Positions 21,830-33,225 of a DNA stretch of 64,000 nucleotides are shown here, in pieces. The notes below the pieces were generated by a model. The model had not been told where the DNA came from. It was given only the letters and a program-made list of their open reading frames with translations, and searched no databases. This stretch comes from Corallium rubrum (Eukaryota; Cnidaria; Anthozoa; Scleralcyonacea; Coralliidae): NCBI GenBank assembly GCA_964035015.1, contig OZ036008.1:2330876-2394875 (forward strand). Reading direction: 5' to 3'. Position 1 is the first letter of the stretch. Each line of letters starts with the position of its first letter. The translations under genes and the position numbers were made by a program.

Positions 21830-23030
21830 TCGAAGTGAATTTGTGTTTTAATGATAAACACGCTCACAATGCTTACAATAGACTATAGTAGACCTGGGTT
21901 GGTCGGCGATCTCGATAACCGTACGCTGAAAATGTGTAGTACTCGATCAAACTTTTACGAAAATTCTCGATCAATGTGTTCTCGATCAATTTACATGTGT
22001 TATTAATTAAATGGTACTGAAAAATGTTGCTCATTGCTGTAAATCAAAGAACAAAGAAAGTTGATAAAGCCAACTTGCAAGTGAAAGGTAAACATGCTGT
22101 GTTTTACATCTTCATCGAAGTTGTCATTTAGCTGAACTGACTTGTGTCTGTGAATGCTGTATGTAAGCTTCAATGTACTGAGGTAACTGTATTAATATTT
22201 GTGGTTTGCTTTATTTGCTTGTATTGTTTATTATTGTACGGTACACCCGAGTATGGCCACCATTTTAATGTTTTGGTACACCAGTATGGCTACCATTTCA
22301 TTGTACGCTTGTCCTAATGTTAGTTTTGTTCTTCGCATGGTTGCCATTTACCAACTTCTTACTTTTACTCTGTCTAATGGCACATGATTTTATTTGTCAA
22401 GTGGAGACCTGGTAATCGTGCCTGGTAAAGGGTTAATAGTTGCATAATGTTTACAGGAAATGATTGATAAGTTTTTTGTATACACAGAATTCCCACCACC
22501 TTAATAATGATGTTGAACAAATTCAAATTTTTCTTGACAACTACTGTATCCTAATAGCATTTGTCAGCACACAGGTTAGAATCATGGTGTATTGGATTAT
22601 TTGCATAGCATAATCTTCCCAATCTTCCCATACCAGCCTACCACTGCCCAGTGCCCACTATTAAGTAGCCCGAGTTAATGCCTAGGGGGCGTCTTGTTTG
22701 AATTAGGTTCAGTTCTAGATTGAAATTTAGCGAGACATGAATAATGTACCATGTTGTCAGAATGTCAGTTACATGCGACGCTCATCTCTGCGCGCCGTTC
22801 GATTGACTTCTTCATCTTCTTCGAACTCAGCGCATCGGGGTATATAATATATACCGGTGCGCTGCAAGTTATGCACTTATATTTCGTAATTTGTTCGCAA
22901 CACAAGCAAACAGCAATGAGCTCTTTTCGTGCCATATTTATTCGAAAAGACCGCCGTGCGTATTAAGTTTCATGTTTTGAGCTCGCATTGCAGCGAGAAA
23001 ACTAGACAAACTAGTTTTTTCGGTCATTTT
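21830..23030. other. Unassigned spacer
   Basis: No gene recognised. Confidence 0.3.
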
Positions 23031-23034
23031 TATT

Positions 23035-23180
23035 AGGTTCGGCACATGATAAGTTCGACGTTCAAAACCACGTCGAACCAGAGTCGAACTTAATGCATTA
23101 AGTTCGACCGAGGCGGTCGAACTTAATATTATGGTCGACCTTAATTAAAAGTTTCAAACGTCGAACTCGTCATGTACTTA
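23035..23180. repeat. GTTCGACGTT-type transposon end fragment
   Basis: Carries GGCACATGATAAGTTCGACG, AGTCGAACTTAATGCATTAA and TTTCAAACGTCGAACTCG, related to 15137-15260 and 43848-44545. It has internal dyads but no clear terminus. Confidence 0.4.
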
Positions 23181-23189
23181 ATACCTATA

Positions 23190-23665
23190 TTGAGGCGAAG
23201 AGACTTGACATATTGAACGCTGTACATGTCACATGTGTGGAAATAATAATCTCTTTCTTTGCTTTCCTGATGTCTGATCACTCGTCTCGAATGGGTTCTG
23301 TGTGTTCACAGACATAGTTATTGGTCAGTAATGTCGCTGGCAAGTATCCTGATATTTAATATATACATGCACTTACAATCGCACACGCCGTTAATAATGG
23401 TTGTGTTGATATTTAATACCTGAAGAGACTCGACATATGAACGCTGTGTACATGTGTCGAAATACGTTAATAAATACAGGCAATCGTGTTTTGTTATTGC
23501 AAATTGTGTTTTCTATCGGAGAATTGGATTGTGTTTTGACTTTTGTCTGTGACCAATGTGTTTAATAGACTTTAGATCTTAGCACTGCTTAGCACTGTGT
23601 TTTGCAGTAGCCCAAGTGAAGGCCTGACCAGGCGTCTTGTTGTCTATACGTTGTTTATATAGACA
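23190..23665. repeat. Dispersed repeat family R (copy 3)
   Basis: Follows the block order of 10400-11100: GTGTGTTCACAGACATAG, GACTCGACATATGAACGCTG, AATTGTGTTTTCTATCGGA, and GTAGCCCAAGTGAAGGCCTG with GGCGTCTTGTT at the end. The first 30-60 bp duplicate part of the unit. Confidence 0.5.
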
Positions 23666-24140
23666 ATTTTGTTAACAATAATTATAGGTCCAGTCACATA
23701 CCATCTCATGAGGAAGCCTGTTTAGAGTACAGCTCTACGATCAGTTTTCGCAATGACTTTAGATAGATGTTGGCAAATACACAGCTTTGATAATTGTCTA
23801 TCAGGTACAGGCAGCGCACAGGGCGTTACAATATAAGGTTGGGTTCCCTGCAGCTTTTGCAATTCGGAACTTTTCTGACGGCAACATGACTTTACAGCAG
23901 TTTTATACTTGGAGCTTGCCTGCTACAGAGGTTATATCGATCAGAGTCGACATACCGACCTTCTGCCTCAACTGTTAACAAAAATTATATAAATTACTTA
24001 CCAAACATGCAAGTATGAAACTCTCAGCCTGTTAATGTTCACCTCCTGCGAACCTTATAGGAGACCGACTTAATCTAAACATGATGATCTATTAAAAACA
24101 TATACGAGACCTCAAGCTGAGAACGCACACCACAGCCACA
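23666..24140. other. Unassigned spacer
   Basis: No gene recognised. Confidence 0.3.
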
Positions 24141-25310
24141 ACACCCCTAATATCAGCTTTAATGCGACCAATTTTATCCGACGGAAATGCAACGTCTAAA
24201 CTGATTTTATTCGACGCGTCGCATTTAATCCGACGCTGTCGAATTATGCGACGAGCTGTGTCGCATAATTCGACGGAAATGCGACGTTGATTAGACGTCG
24301 CATAAACTGCAGTCGAATAAAATACATAAATTAGTATAATCACTTTTTCTATCCTACAATATCCCTCGATACCCAACAATTTTACAGTTCGACGAAAACA
24401 ATTAGTATATGAAGTTGCATGGGTGGCAATAAAATGTATTGGAGATTTCTGTGAAGAAAACTGTCGAACTAGCCGAAAGCAACGAGTTTTAAGAATGAGA
24501 GAGCTTTAAGCGAAATCTTATACATTCACTAAGTTAACAACAAACGGGCGACCAACGACACATGTTGAAACTGACAGAGAGCCTCTGAAGGTCTTTTAGC
24601 TTTTTGATATAATCGCGTTTCTCTTAACAGCTGGGTGCCCTGCAAATTGCAACACGCGGTAATTCGAAACTCGAAACACCAACGTTTAGAGCTGTTTGGC
24701 GTTAAAGTGCAAATGAAACGAAAATTAAGTTTGTCTTATTTGAAAGAACACTTAAAATGATAGAGTAACATCTTTTGCAGTTTTTCGTTTCCTTGCTTCG
24801 TTCTTGAGATGCTTCAGTTTGTTTGAAATGTAAATTAAACAACTTGACGTCACATGTGCGTAATGAGTTATCAGAGGTTATATATCTTTGCTATTATCAA
24901 ACATAATCACTTGAAAATTCCACATGTTTCGCGTTGTGAGAGAAATACATGCACATACTTCCTTCGAATTAAGTTTGGTTTGATCTCAACCGTAACATTA
25001 AATGCGACACATTAAATTCGACGTCTAAACCGAACTGTGTCACTTCTGTCGCATAATCGTCTCATTAAAGCCTGGTTCTCATATGTCGCCGATCGTCGCC
25101 GACCCATGATTTAGATGCATGTTAAGTAAAAGAATAAAAGCACTGCTTTTCTGTATTGTTCTTTATTACTTAACATGCTGCTGCACTTCCCGTTTTAACA
25201 TGCATCTAAATCACAAATCGCCGACGATCGGCGACATATGAAAACCAGGCTTAAATTCGACTAATTATAACATGACTCCGATTAAATTTCCCGAGGCAAA
25301 AGGGAAATTT
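24141..25310. mobile_element. Probable DNA element with TGCGAC-rich ends, carrying a nested MITE
   Basis: The left part (24150-24330) is dense in TTTAATCCGACG, AATTATGCGAC and GTCGCATAATTCGACG dyads. The right part (25000-25060 and 25255-25300) has AAATGCGACACATTAAATTCG and GTCGCATAATCGTC. Such repeated dyads near both ends are typical of inverted-repeat elements, but I could not fix exact termini or a target duplication. No transposase frame. Confidence 0.45.
25069..25251. mobile_element. 183-bp Harbinger-type MITE, TAA target duplication
   Basis: Ends AGCCTGGTTCTCATATGTCG and its inverted copy (AGCCTGGTTTTCATATGTCG), about 34 bp per arm through CCGATCGTCGGCGA. TAA flanks both sides (25066-25068 and 25252-25254). 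Further inward ATTTAGATGCATGTTAA is also mirrored, so nearly the whole element can fold on itself. It is nested in the TGCGAC-rich element. Confidence 0.8.
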
Positions 25311-25640
25311 AATCGCTAATTTCCCGAAAAGGCATGGTATTAGTTTGTAATATTATGATCGCCGAGGAAAACTTTGAGAATCTTATCGACAGGAAATTTA
25401 CACGGTTGATCAGAGAAGTTGCATCCAATTTTCCCGTGCATGTTGATGAGGGAAAATATTTTCAAGCGGGAAATTTAGAAGAGAACAAAGGATTTCTTTG
25501 TCCTCTAATTTTTCCTCATCAACGGGAAAATTAGAAGACAAAGGAAAAATTTCCCTCTTGCATGAGCAATGAGGGAAATACAAGGTTTACATTCCCTTGG
25601 AGAACAAAAGAATCCGAGGCGATCATGGTATTACCTTAAA
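25311..25640. repeat. GGGAAATTT dyad cluster
   Basis: Short inverted and direct motifs (GGGAAATTTAATCGCTAATTTCCC; GATGAGGGAAAAT / ATTTTTCCTCATCAACGGG; GACAAAGGA / TCCTCTAATTTTTCC) occur repeatedly between 25320 and 25590, suggesting a compact hairpin-rich repeat. Confidence 0.4.
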
Positions 25641-25699
25641 TATTACCCTCTTAATTCCCACCTGACCCACACATTAGACCAAATGTCACCTTAACCTTC

Positions 25700-25975
25700 G
25701 GGTAGGGATAAAACGCGGATGCGGATGGCGGACGGCGGATGCGGATGGCGGATGGCGGATGAGAAAAGGCGGACAGAGGATAAAACGCGGATGAGAAAAA
25801 GCGGATAGGGGATAAAACGCGGATGAGAAAAGGCGGATAGAGGATAAAACGCGGATGAGAAAAGGCGGATAGAGGATAAAACGCGGATGAGAAAAGGCGG
25901 ATAGAGGATAAAACGCGGATGAGAAAAGGCGGATAGAGGATAAAACGCGGATGGGGGATAAAACGCGGATGGGCA
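25700..25975. repeat. Outer 32-bp tandem repeats, left arm
   Basis: Units of the form GGATGAGAAAAGGCGG + ATAGAGGATAAAACGC, about six copies plus truncated GGCGGATGCGGAT variants next to the terminus. The mirror set is at 31987-32220, with one unit fewer. Confidence 0.93.
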
Positions 25976-26030
25976 AAATAACGTGGGAACATAAAATAAA
26001 ATCATATTAGATATAAAACCCTAAGAACAT

Positions 26031-26195
26031 TTTTCATGATGTCTTACACTGCTAGCGGGATTTGAACTCGCACCTTCGGGATTCCGGTCCGCCGCTCTAG
26101 GAGGCGAGTTATATCCAACATAAGTGCACGAGATATTCTCGGGACAACTTAACGCTTATATCCGTGAGGATGTGCAGTGTTTCTCGTACTTTATC
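26031..26195. repeat. Decayed copy of the 251-bp tRNA-like unit (left arm)
   Basis: Matches the array at 18.1-20.2 kb (TGATGTCTTACACTGCTAGCGGG..., ACTCGCACCTTCGGGATTCC, GTCCGCCGCTCTA, GTGCACGAGATATTCTCG) with two deletions: AAAGTCAACC...TCGA is missing before GCGGG, and the D-arm/acceptor part is missing after CTCTA. The mirror copy lies at about 31765-31930. Confidence 0.85.
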
Positions 26196-26220
26196 TAGCT
26201 CTGTATTTCTCGTACTTTAT

Positions 26221-26583
26221 CTAGCTCTCGTCCGTTACTCGGTTCCCATGAACTCGCTTACGCATCGCAAGTCTGGGCTCCACAGTCTGTCGACCTTATC
26301 AAGCGCACGGAACGCGTCCAAAGACGCGCATCAAAACATATAATGGATCTACCCTTCTTCTGTGACATCAGTTATAACCATCGTCTCTTAACGTTAAATC
26401 TACTTCCTTTATGTTACTGGCACGAATACCTTGACATGTTGTTCCTTTTCGAATCAAATCGTAACATTATTAACTTAAGCAGTGACATAGCTACTATACC
26501 AGAACCTCAAAATTCAAATAGACCCACACGATCAGCAAACCCAAACTGTTTACAATTTCAGACAACAAAATGTAAAACATCTT
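26221..26583 (+). pseudogene. LINE reverse-transcriptase C-terminal fragment (left arm)
   Basis: Reads SHELAYASQVWAPQSVDLIK, then RTERVQRRASKHIM, then LNLLPLCYWHEYLDMLFLFE, ending in NCLQFQTTKCKTS. The order (YASQVWAP; ERVQRRA; R-x4-L-LPL-Y--EYLDM) is the standard C-terminal region of many animal LINEs. It has no reverse-transcriptase core and is a passenger of the foldback arm, with the mirror copy at 31381-31743. Confidence 0.75.
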
Positions 26584-27094
26584 AACTATGAAATGTATAA
26601 CTTTAAAAGACTTTAAAAAAGGACTATATAATTACTATATTTTAGCACTAGAACACTGTTTTAATGCAGATGATCAACGGACATGGAAAATGCAACAAAG
26701 CGCGTGATCTAACTAGTAAGTTATATTTGTTGTAATCTTTAGGGACCGCAGTAATTGGCGTAAGCTGTTGCGGTTGCCCTGCCAGTTGTTTGTGTCGATG
26801 TCTGTACGTATTGTTTGAGTATGGCAAAGCAAAGCAAATAAAATAAAATAAATATATAACCCTGTAGATATAAAACGAAAGAGAAAGAGAATTTAAAATG
26901 TCGGAAGAATTCAAAGTTTAATACGCGTCACATGCCTAAAACATAACCCCAACTCTAAACATAACCCCAACTCTAAACATAACACATGTCCGTAGGTTGA
27001 AGAATCCTCCTGACTTACATAAACTTTAGCTTTGATTTTCTCGGCATAGACAACGTTATTTTTCAAACTTACTACGCCAATCAACTTATCAAAT

Positions 27095-27550
27095 GGGTCG
27101 TTTTTGAGGCTATTTAACTACATTCGCAGTACGTGTTTTATCAGATCTAAAACACTCGGCTATCGCCTCGTGTTTTTAATCTGATACAACACTGCTGCTC
27201 ATATGTTTTAAATGATTACTTAAACAATCATATAAAATAAATGTACACATATACACACATACATGTAATGTTTACAACATGAGCGGCCGTGTTGTATCGA
27301 ATATACAATCACGAGCCGAAGGCGAGTGATTATATATTCGATACAACACGGACGCGAATGTTGTAAACAGCTTAAAACACGCCGAGTCTTTGATGTTAAT
27401 ATGAGTAATATTTGTTCAGATTAATTCAGAAAAAGCTCAATTTCAATGTTTTAGAGCGGAGATAGCGACCTGATATACAACCACTAGTGGTTGTATATGT
27501 GATACAACCACGTGTGGTTTGTATCAGATATACAACCTCCTTCACGGTCA
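27095..27550. repeat. Hairpin cluster, left arm
   Basis: Several long palindromes follow each other: CGTGTTTTATCAGATCTAAAACACTCGGC..., GAGCGGCCGTGTTGTATCGA...GAAGGCGAGTG..., and CACTAGTGG/CCACGTGTGG motifs. The same hairpins recur at 60070-60690 outside this element, so they form a dispersed family. The mirror set is at 30415-30850. Confidence 0.8.
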
Positions 27551-27599
27551 TGATTTCTTTTGTGTTTTCTTCATGAATTATTAATGAGTGTTTTAATAT

Positions 27600-27730
27600 G
27601 TATTTACATCAAGGAAACGACTTCTCTTTTCTCAAACTGCTACCTCTAAGTGCTCTAAGCTACTGGCATGAATATCTCGACATATTTTTCTACAAGATAA
27701 CTCATGGTATCAACATTCTGAAAAAAAATA
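27600..27730 (+). pseudogene. Second, decayed LINE C-terminal fragment (arm/loop border, left)
   Basis: Reads GNDFSFLKLLP(L)-like sequence, then YWHEYLDIFFYK and THGINIL, broken by stops; it resembles the fragment at 26343. The inverted arm ends within it, at CTGAAAAAAAATA. Confidence 0.5.
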
Positions 27731-29180
27731 CAATCCTGAATTGTCATGCTTAATTTCGACATTTCTACAGCACGAGTTAAAATGTCTTTTGACCTGTTTC
27801 ATTTTAAAAGAATGTGATTTTTAAATGTTACGATTGTCTTGTTGACGTTCCACTTATACTGGTGGCAAATTCAGAATTTATATCATAATAGGCCTTTACC
27901 TATAATCTAAACAAGTGACTCGCCTTTCAGTTCACTGTCAAAAGGGAGCCCTAGCGACGCCAAAATGTTTTTTACAAGGAAAGCATTACATTTATTCCTC
28001 AACAAGTATTAATTCTGCGCAATTGTCCATAAAAGCAACGTATCAAGGCAGAGCCAAAAACACCAGAAGCGTGCATAGAAATTTTAATCAAGCGCAGTCT
28101 TGCTGACACAGACACGATAGATTCGAAGTTTGAAACGGACGACAGATTTCCTTGATCTTCCTTCGTAATGCATCAGTGTTAGCATCAGTATTAGCTTCAA
28201 CACCACAAAAAAATTCGACGTTTGAAACGGGCCTAAAGCTAGCCTAAATAAGATATTTCTACATTATATCTCAAACTATAAAAGGTTACATGCGTCGTGT
28301 TATTTATAAAGCCAGTGCTGAGTCTACAATCAACTATTCAGTTAACAGTTGAAATACTATACATGACATGTTTTAAATATATCTATAGTATAGTTCACCT
28401 TTAATATAAACATGAAAAGATTATTGTATATACTTAACTTACCTTCTTGATAATGAAAGACCACAAAAGACAAAATAAAGAGGAGAGAATTCGTTCGAAT
28501 AGTCGGTTCACAATCAGCTACTAAAACGCGCCTGGTCTATTTCTCGATCTTTCTCCACACACGCGCCGATAAAGATTTGAAAGTTGTTGACAGCAAACAA
28601 GACGTATCATTTATTATCACACGCGCTGAATTAGCGGGCCATTTCCATTTATAAACGCGATTCGCTAGCGCATAATCTGTCAATCAAAAAGGTTAGAATT
28701 AATAACCGATTTCGAGCTGCCTGAAATGGCTGCACATGAGCTGAGAAGATTTCTGACTTTGCTTAATTAAAAACAAAACTGAGAAGATATCATTTAAGTT
28801 TTATAAACTTGGATGCGATAGTTTTGAATATATCTTTGGAAGTTTTTGAATTCGAGTGCGAACGTTGTGAGACGCATTGCTTTCAGTAAGATTTCAGCAA
28901 ACATTCGCAGTTATAGACGTCGACCGCAGTTATACGACATCCATTGACATTGATAAAAAGAGGATTACTCAGTTACCATTTGTGCTAAACTTTATGCAAT
29001 TTCAATTAAGCCGTGAAACCTTGACAGTTTGCCGAATACCCACAATCTTTAGTGTTCTTTTCATAGATATTCGTTGCTATTATACGAATAATCAAGATTA
29101 CTCAATTAACATTCAAGTTTAATTTTATAAAATTCTATAATCGACATTTTGGAAAAAATTGCGAGCGAACGCCGTGGGAT
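27731..29180. other. Loop of the foldback element, no gene recognised
   Basis: Short frames only. Near 28105-28240 there are ATTCGAAGTTTGAAACGG and ATTCGACGTTTGAAACGGGCC motifs that resemble the GTTCAAACGTCGAA transposon ends seen elsewhere. Confidence 0.35.
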
Positions 29181-29214
29181 GCAATGCTAGAGACATATTT
29201 CCGTTTAATATTAT

Positions 29215-29730
29215 TTCAAGTTATTTGGTTTCACATTATGCTATTTCATATTAGGCCATTTCACATTATGCTATTTCAAGTTAGGCTGTTTAAGTTAGGC
29301 TATTTCGCATTAGACCATTTCATGTTAGGCCATTTCATATTAGGCCATTTCACATTAGGCCATTTCAAGTTAGGCCATTTCACATTAGGCCATTTCACAT
29401 TAGGCCATTTCAAGTTAGGCCGTTTCACATTACGCTGTTTCACAGTAGGCTATTTCTAGTTAGGCCATTTCACATTAGGCCATTTCAAGTTAGGCCATTT
29501 CACATTAGGCCATTTCAAGTTAGGCCATTTCAAGTTAGGCCATTTCACATTAGGCCATTTCAAGTTAGGCCATTTCACATTAGGCCATTTCAAGTTAGGC
29601 CGTTTCACATTACGCTGTTTCACAGTAGGCTATTTCACATTAGACCATTTCAAGTTAGGCCATTTCAAGTTAGGCCATTTCACATTAGGCCATTTCAAGT
29701 TAGGCCATTTCAAGTTAGGCCATTTCACTG
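29215..29730. repeat. 15-bp minisatellite (AGGCCATTTCACATT / AGGCCATTTCAAGTT)
   Basis: About 33 units of two alternating types, encoding a fortuitous GHFTLGHFKL repeat. The middle of the block includes a duplicated variant with CGTTTCACATTACGCTGTTT (29421 and 29601), showing a higher-order repeat of about 180 bp. To the right (29730-30050) it grades into looser GTTGAATCATTTCACAA-type repeats. Confidence 0.93.
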
Positions 29731-30055
29731 ACTTAAGTTGAATCATCGCACAACTAGTTGAATGATTTCATAACAAGTTCAATCATTTCACAACCAATAG
29801 TTGAACCATCACACAATCTATCGAATCATTGCACGATACGTTGAATCAATTCATATTTAGTTGAAACATTTCACAACTTGTTCAGTCATTTCACTGCGCA
29901 CTGTTCAGCCATTTCAATTTATGTTGCATCATTTCTGTTTAGTATCAATGATTCCTCACCGGAAAGTTGAATCACTTCATATTACGATGGATCATTTGTG
30001 TTTTTGTTGAGTCATTTCACAATAAGCTGTTCCATTTCACTGCCGTACTATTTTT
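29731..30055. repeat. Degenerate GTTGAATCATTTCACAA-type repeats
   Basis: About fourteen diverged units of roughly 20-25 bp continue from the 15-bp satellite and share the ATTTCACA core. They suggest an older part of the same array. Confidence 0.65.
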
Positions 30056-30059
30056 GGTG

Positions 30060-30390
30060 GTAACGGCCGCCCATATATTTTGAATAGTAAGTGCTTAAAG
30101 TTAGTTGGTGTGATAGTTTTCCTTGTAATGGGATTTGGGTAGTGTGTTCCAGATTCTTGTTGTCCGAATTGTTTGATAGGTAGAGGTGTTAGATGATCTT
30201 GTTTGTCTGTGCATGATTTTGAAGAGTTGCTTGGATATTTTTTTTCAGAATGTTGATACCATGAGTTATCTTGTAGAAAAATATGTCGAGATATTCATGC
30301 CAGTAGCTTAGAGCACTTAGAGGTAGCAGTTTGAGAAAAGAGAAGTCGTTTCCTTGATGTAAATACATATTAAAACACTCATTAATAATT
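30060..30390 (-). pseudogene. LINE C-terminal fragment (arm/loop border, right)
   Basis: On the minus strand this is the longer version of 27600-27730: EYLDIFFYK, then TLQNHAQTNKII, then QQESGTHYPNP, with stops. It continues about 180 bp beyond the arm end into the loop. The left arm therefore holds a truncated copy, and the right arm is the likely original. Confidence 0.5.
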
Positions 30391-30414
30391 CATGAAGAAA
30401 ACACAAAAGAAATC

Positions 30415-30850
30415 ATGACCGTGAAGGAGGTTGTATATCTGATACAAACCACACGTGGTTGTATCACATATACAACCACTAGTGGTTGTATATCAGGTCG
30501 CTATCTCCGCTCTAAAACATTGAAATTGAGCTTTTTCTGAATTAATCTGAACAAATATTACTCATATTAACATCAAAGACTCGGCGTGTTTTAAGCTGTT
30601 TACAACATTCGCGTCCGTGTTGTATCGAATATATAATCACTCGCCTTCGGCTCGTGATTGTATATTCGATACAACACGGCCGCTCATGTTGTAAACATTA
30701 CATGTATGTGTGTATATGTGTACATTTATTTTATATGATTGTTTAAGTAATCATTTAAAACATATGAGCAGCAGTGTTGTATCAGATTAAAAACACGAGG
30801 CGATAGCCGAGTGTTTTAGATCTGATAAAACACGTACTGCGAATGTAGTT
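30415..30850. repeat. Hairpin cluster, right arm
   Basis: Mirror image of 27095-27550. Confidence 0.8.
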
Positions 30851-31380
30851 AAATAGCCTCAAAAACGACCCATTTGATAAGTTGATTGGCGTAGTAAGTT
30901 TGAAAAATAACGTTGTCTATGCCGAGAAAATCAAAGCTAAAGTTTATGTAAGTCAGGAGGATTCTTCAACCTACGGACATGTGTTATGTTTAGAGTTGGG
31001 GTTATGTTTAGAGTTGGGGTTATGTTTTAGGCATGTGACGCGTATTAAACTTTGAATTCTTCCGACATTTTAAATTCTCTTTCTCTTTCGTTTTATATCT
31101 ACAGGGTTATATATTTATTTTATTTTATTTGCTTTGCTTTGCCATACTCAAACAATACGTACAGACATCGACACAAACAACTGGCAGGGCAACCGCAACA
31201 GCTTACGCCAATTACTGCGGTCCCTAAAGATTACAACAAATATAACTTACTAGTTAGATCACGCGCTTTGTTGCATTTTCCATGTCCGTTGATCATCTGC
31301 ATTAAAACAGTGTTCTAGTGCTAAAATATAGTAATTATATAGTCCTTTTTTAAAGTCTTTTAAAGTTATACATTTCATAG

Positions 31381-31743
31381 TTAAGATGTTTTACATTTTG
31401 TTGTCTGAAATTGTAAACAGTTTGGGTTTGCTGATCGTGTGGGTCTATTTGAATTTTGAGGTTCTGGTATAGTAGCTATGTCACTGCTTAAGTTAATAAT
31501 GTTACGATTTGATTCGAAAAGGAACAACATGTCAAGGTATTCGTGCCAGTAACATAAAGGAAGTAGATTTAACGTTAAGAGACGATGGTTATAACTGATG
31601 TCACAGAAGAAGGGTAGATCCATTATATGTTTTGATGCGCGTCTTTGGACGCGTTCCGTGCGCTTGATAAGGTCGACAGACTGTGGAGCCCAGACTTGCG
31701 ATGCGTAAGCGAGTTCATGGGAACAGAGTAACGGACGAGAGCT
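31381..31743 (-). pseudogene. LINE reverse-transcriptase C-terminal fragment (right arm)
   Basis: Mirror image of 26221-26583, with an identical 80-residue open segment from the Met of MDLPFFCDISYNH. Confidence 0.75.
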
Positions 31744-31764
31744 AGATAAAGTACGAGAAATACA

Positions 31765-31930
31765 GAGCTAGATAAAGTACGAGAAACACTGCACATCCTC
31801 ACGGATATAAGCGTTAAGTTGTCCCGAGAATATCTCGTGCACTTATGTTGGATATAACTCGCCTCCTAGAGCGGCGGACCGGAATCCCGAAGGTGCGAGT
31901 TCAAATCCCGCTAGCAGTGTAAGACATCAT
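31765..31930. repeat. Decayed tRNA-like unit (right arm)
   Basis: Mirror image of 26031-26195 with the same two deletions, so these predate the arm duplication. Confidence 0.85.
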
Positions 31931-31986
31931 GAAAAATGTTCTTAGGGTTTTATATCTAATATGATTTTATTTTATGTTCCCACGTT

Positions 31987-32220
31987 ATTTTGCCCATCCG
32001 CGTTTTATCCCCCATCCGCGTTTTATCCTCTATCCGCCTTTTCTCATCCGCGTTTTATCCTCTATCCGCCTTTTCTCATCCGCGTTTTATCCTCTATCCG
32101 CCTTTTCTCATCCGCGTTTTATCCTCTATCCGCTTTTTCTCATCCGCGTTTTATCCTCTATCCGCCTTTTCTCATCCGCCATCCGCATCCGCCATCCGCA
32201 TCCGCGTTTTATCCCTACCC
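31987..32220. repeat. Outer 32-bp tandem repeats, right arm
   Basis: Mirror of 25700-25975 with fewer units and fewer ATCCGC terminal variants. Confidence 0.93.
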
Positions 32221-32229
32221 TTAACCTTC

Positions 32230-33205
32230 ACCACTATTCACCAACATAATACACCAAGGATGGTAAGTCACTCCCAGGATCTAAATACCTGAGCCTTATT
32301 GTTTATTTTACTTTTATTTTACATTTTACAATACAAAAAAAGCGCTCAATTCTCATATCTCAATTCCTCTTCAATAAATTTAACATTTATAGTTGTACGT
32401 CAAGAAAAAACGTCAGAAATGTGCCAAAAAATCGTTCTAAAGGATTTTTGTCCAAATTTTAATAAGTATTCTTCTCACATATGGCTATTATGAAATTTTA
32501 ATCTGATAATTGCACTGGACAGGAATTGAACTTGGGTTGCAGGTGCCTGAACACCAGACAGCTCATAGGAACATGGGTTAGTTAGGGGATGGGTAGTGGC
32601 ATATTAGATGGGGGTTAGAATGATCTTGATGATGTAGAGAGTTGAGCTCCTCTATGTTTATGTCCATGTAATGTTCACTATGGGCATTAACAAAAGCTTC
32701 TCCTGACTCCTAACCAGACATTGTCTGCTTGGGTTGAAGTTTAAAAGGCAAGTATCAGGCATTTGAAAGCCAGACTGCTCTGGGTAGGTGGGGCTAAACA
32801 GCCAAGGAAGGTAGCCCACCTTGCTCTGGGTTGTGCAGAACGTTAAATTCAGCTAGACCTTCACGTGTGTGTTGGTCAGGCTGTCCATGTTGGATTCACT
32901 GACTGAAACAATGTAATTGGTGTTTCCTAGGCATGCTGATGAACTTTGACATAGAGCGAAGCACTGACCAACTTTTTTAATATTAGAATGTGACCACACA
33001 TATCTCTACTGTTTATTGGATTTCCCCACCCTCAGTCCTGGAAAAACTTAGCCTTACACACTTGCAAACTATCACAAGGTTTCTAAGACAACAAGAAAAT
33101 ATCAAAGTCCAATTTAGATCAAATGTTTCTTGAAAATGATAAAATGTCCATTAAAAACATGTTTTAAAACATTTAAAAATGCTGAAAGTGCGACCAGGAT
33201 TGAAC
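32230..33205. other. Mostly unassigned spacer
   Basis: No gene recognised. Around 32518-32560 the minus strand has a B-box-like AAGTTCAATTCC preceded by AGGCACCTGCAACCC, possibly a worn tRNA-derived repeat. Confidence 0.3.
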
Positions 33206-33225
33206 ATGATGATTTTGGAGACGTT

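Larger units (their letters stand above)
25700..32220. mobile_element. 6.5-kb foldback-type element with about 2-kb inverted arms and 9-bp target duplication
   Basis: The left arm (25700 to about 27730) and right arm (about 30238 to 32220) are near-identical inverted copies. The termini are GGGTAGGGATAAAACGCGG and its mirror, and TTAACCTTC flanks both (25691-25699 and 32221-32229). Each arm in order from outside holds 32-bp tandem repeats, a decayed tRNA-like unit, a LINE C-terminus, unique sequence, and a hairpin cluster. The arms differ mainly in tandem-repeat number. The loop (27731-30237) contains a 15-bp satellite and no transposase. Tandem-repeat-built arms and a 9-bp duplication recall Drosophila FB elements; Mutator-like origin is the alternative. 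Confidence 0.85.

Noticed and set aside
15137-23180. One 8-kb transposon bounded by GTTCAAACGTCGAA ends
   Set aside because: The interrupted repeat family R at 15136 and about 23190 suggests an insertion, but the two candidate ends are in the same orientation and no target duplication could be read.
25651-26005. Arg/Ser/Phe-rich frames in the outer foldback repeats
   Set aside because: They come from the 32-bp tandem repeats and appear in three frames at once.
29215-29730. GHFTLGHFKL repeat protein
   Set aside because: The 15-bp satellite gives an open frame by length alone; no start context or flanking exons.
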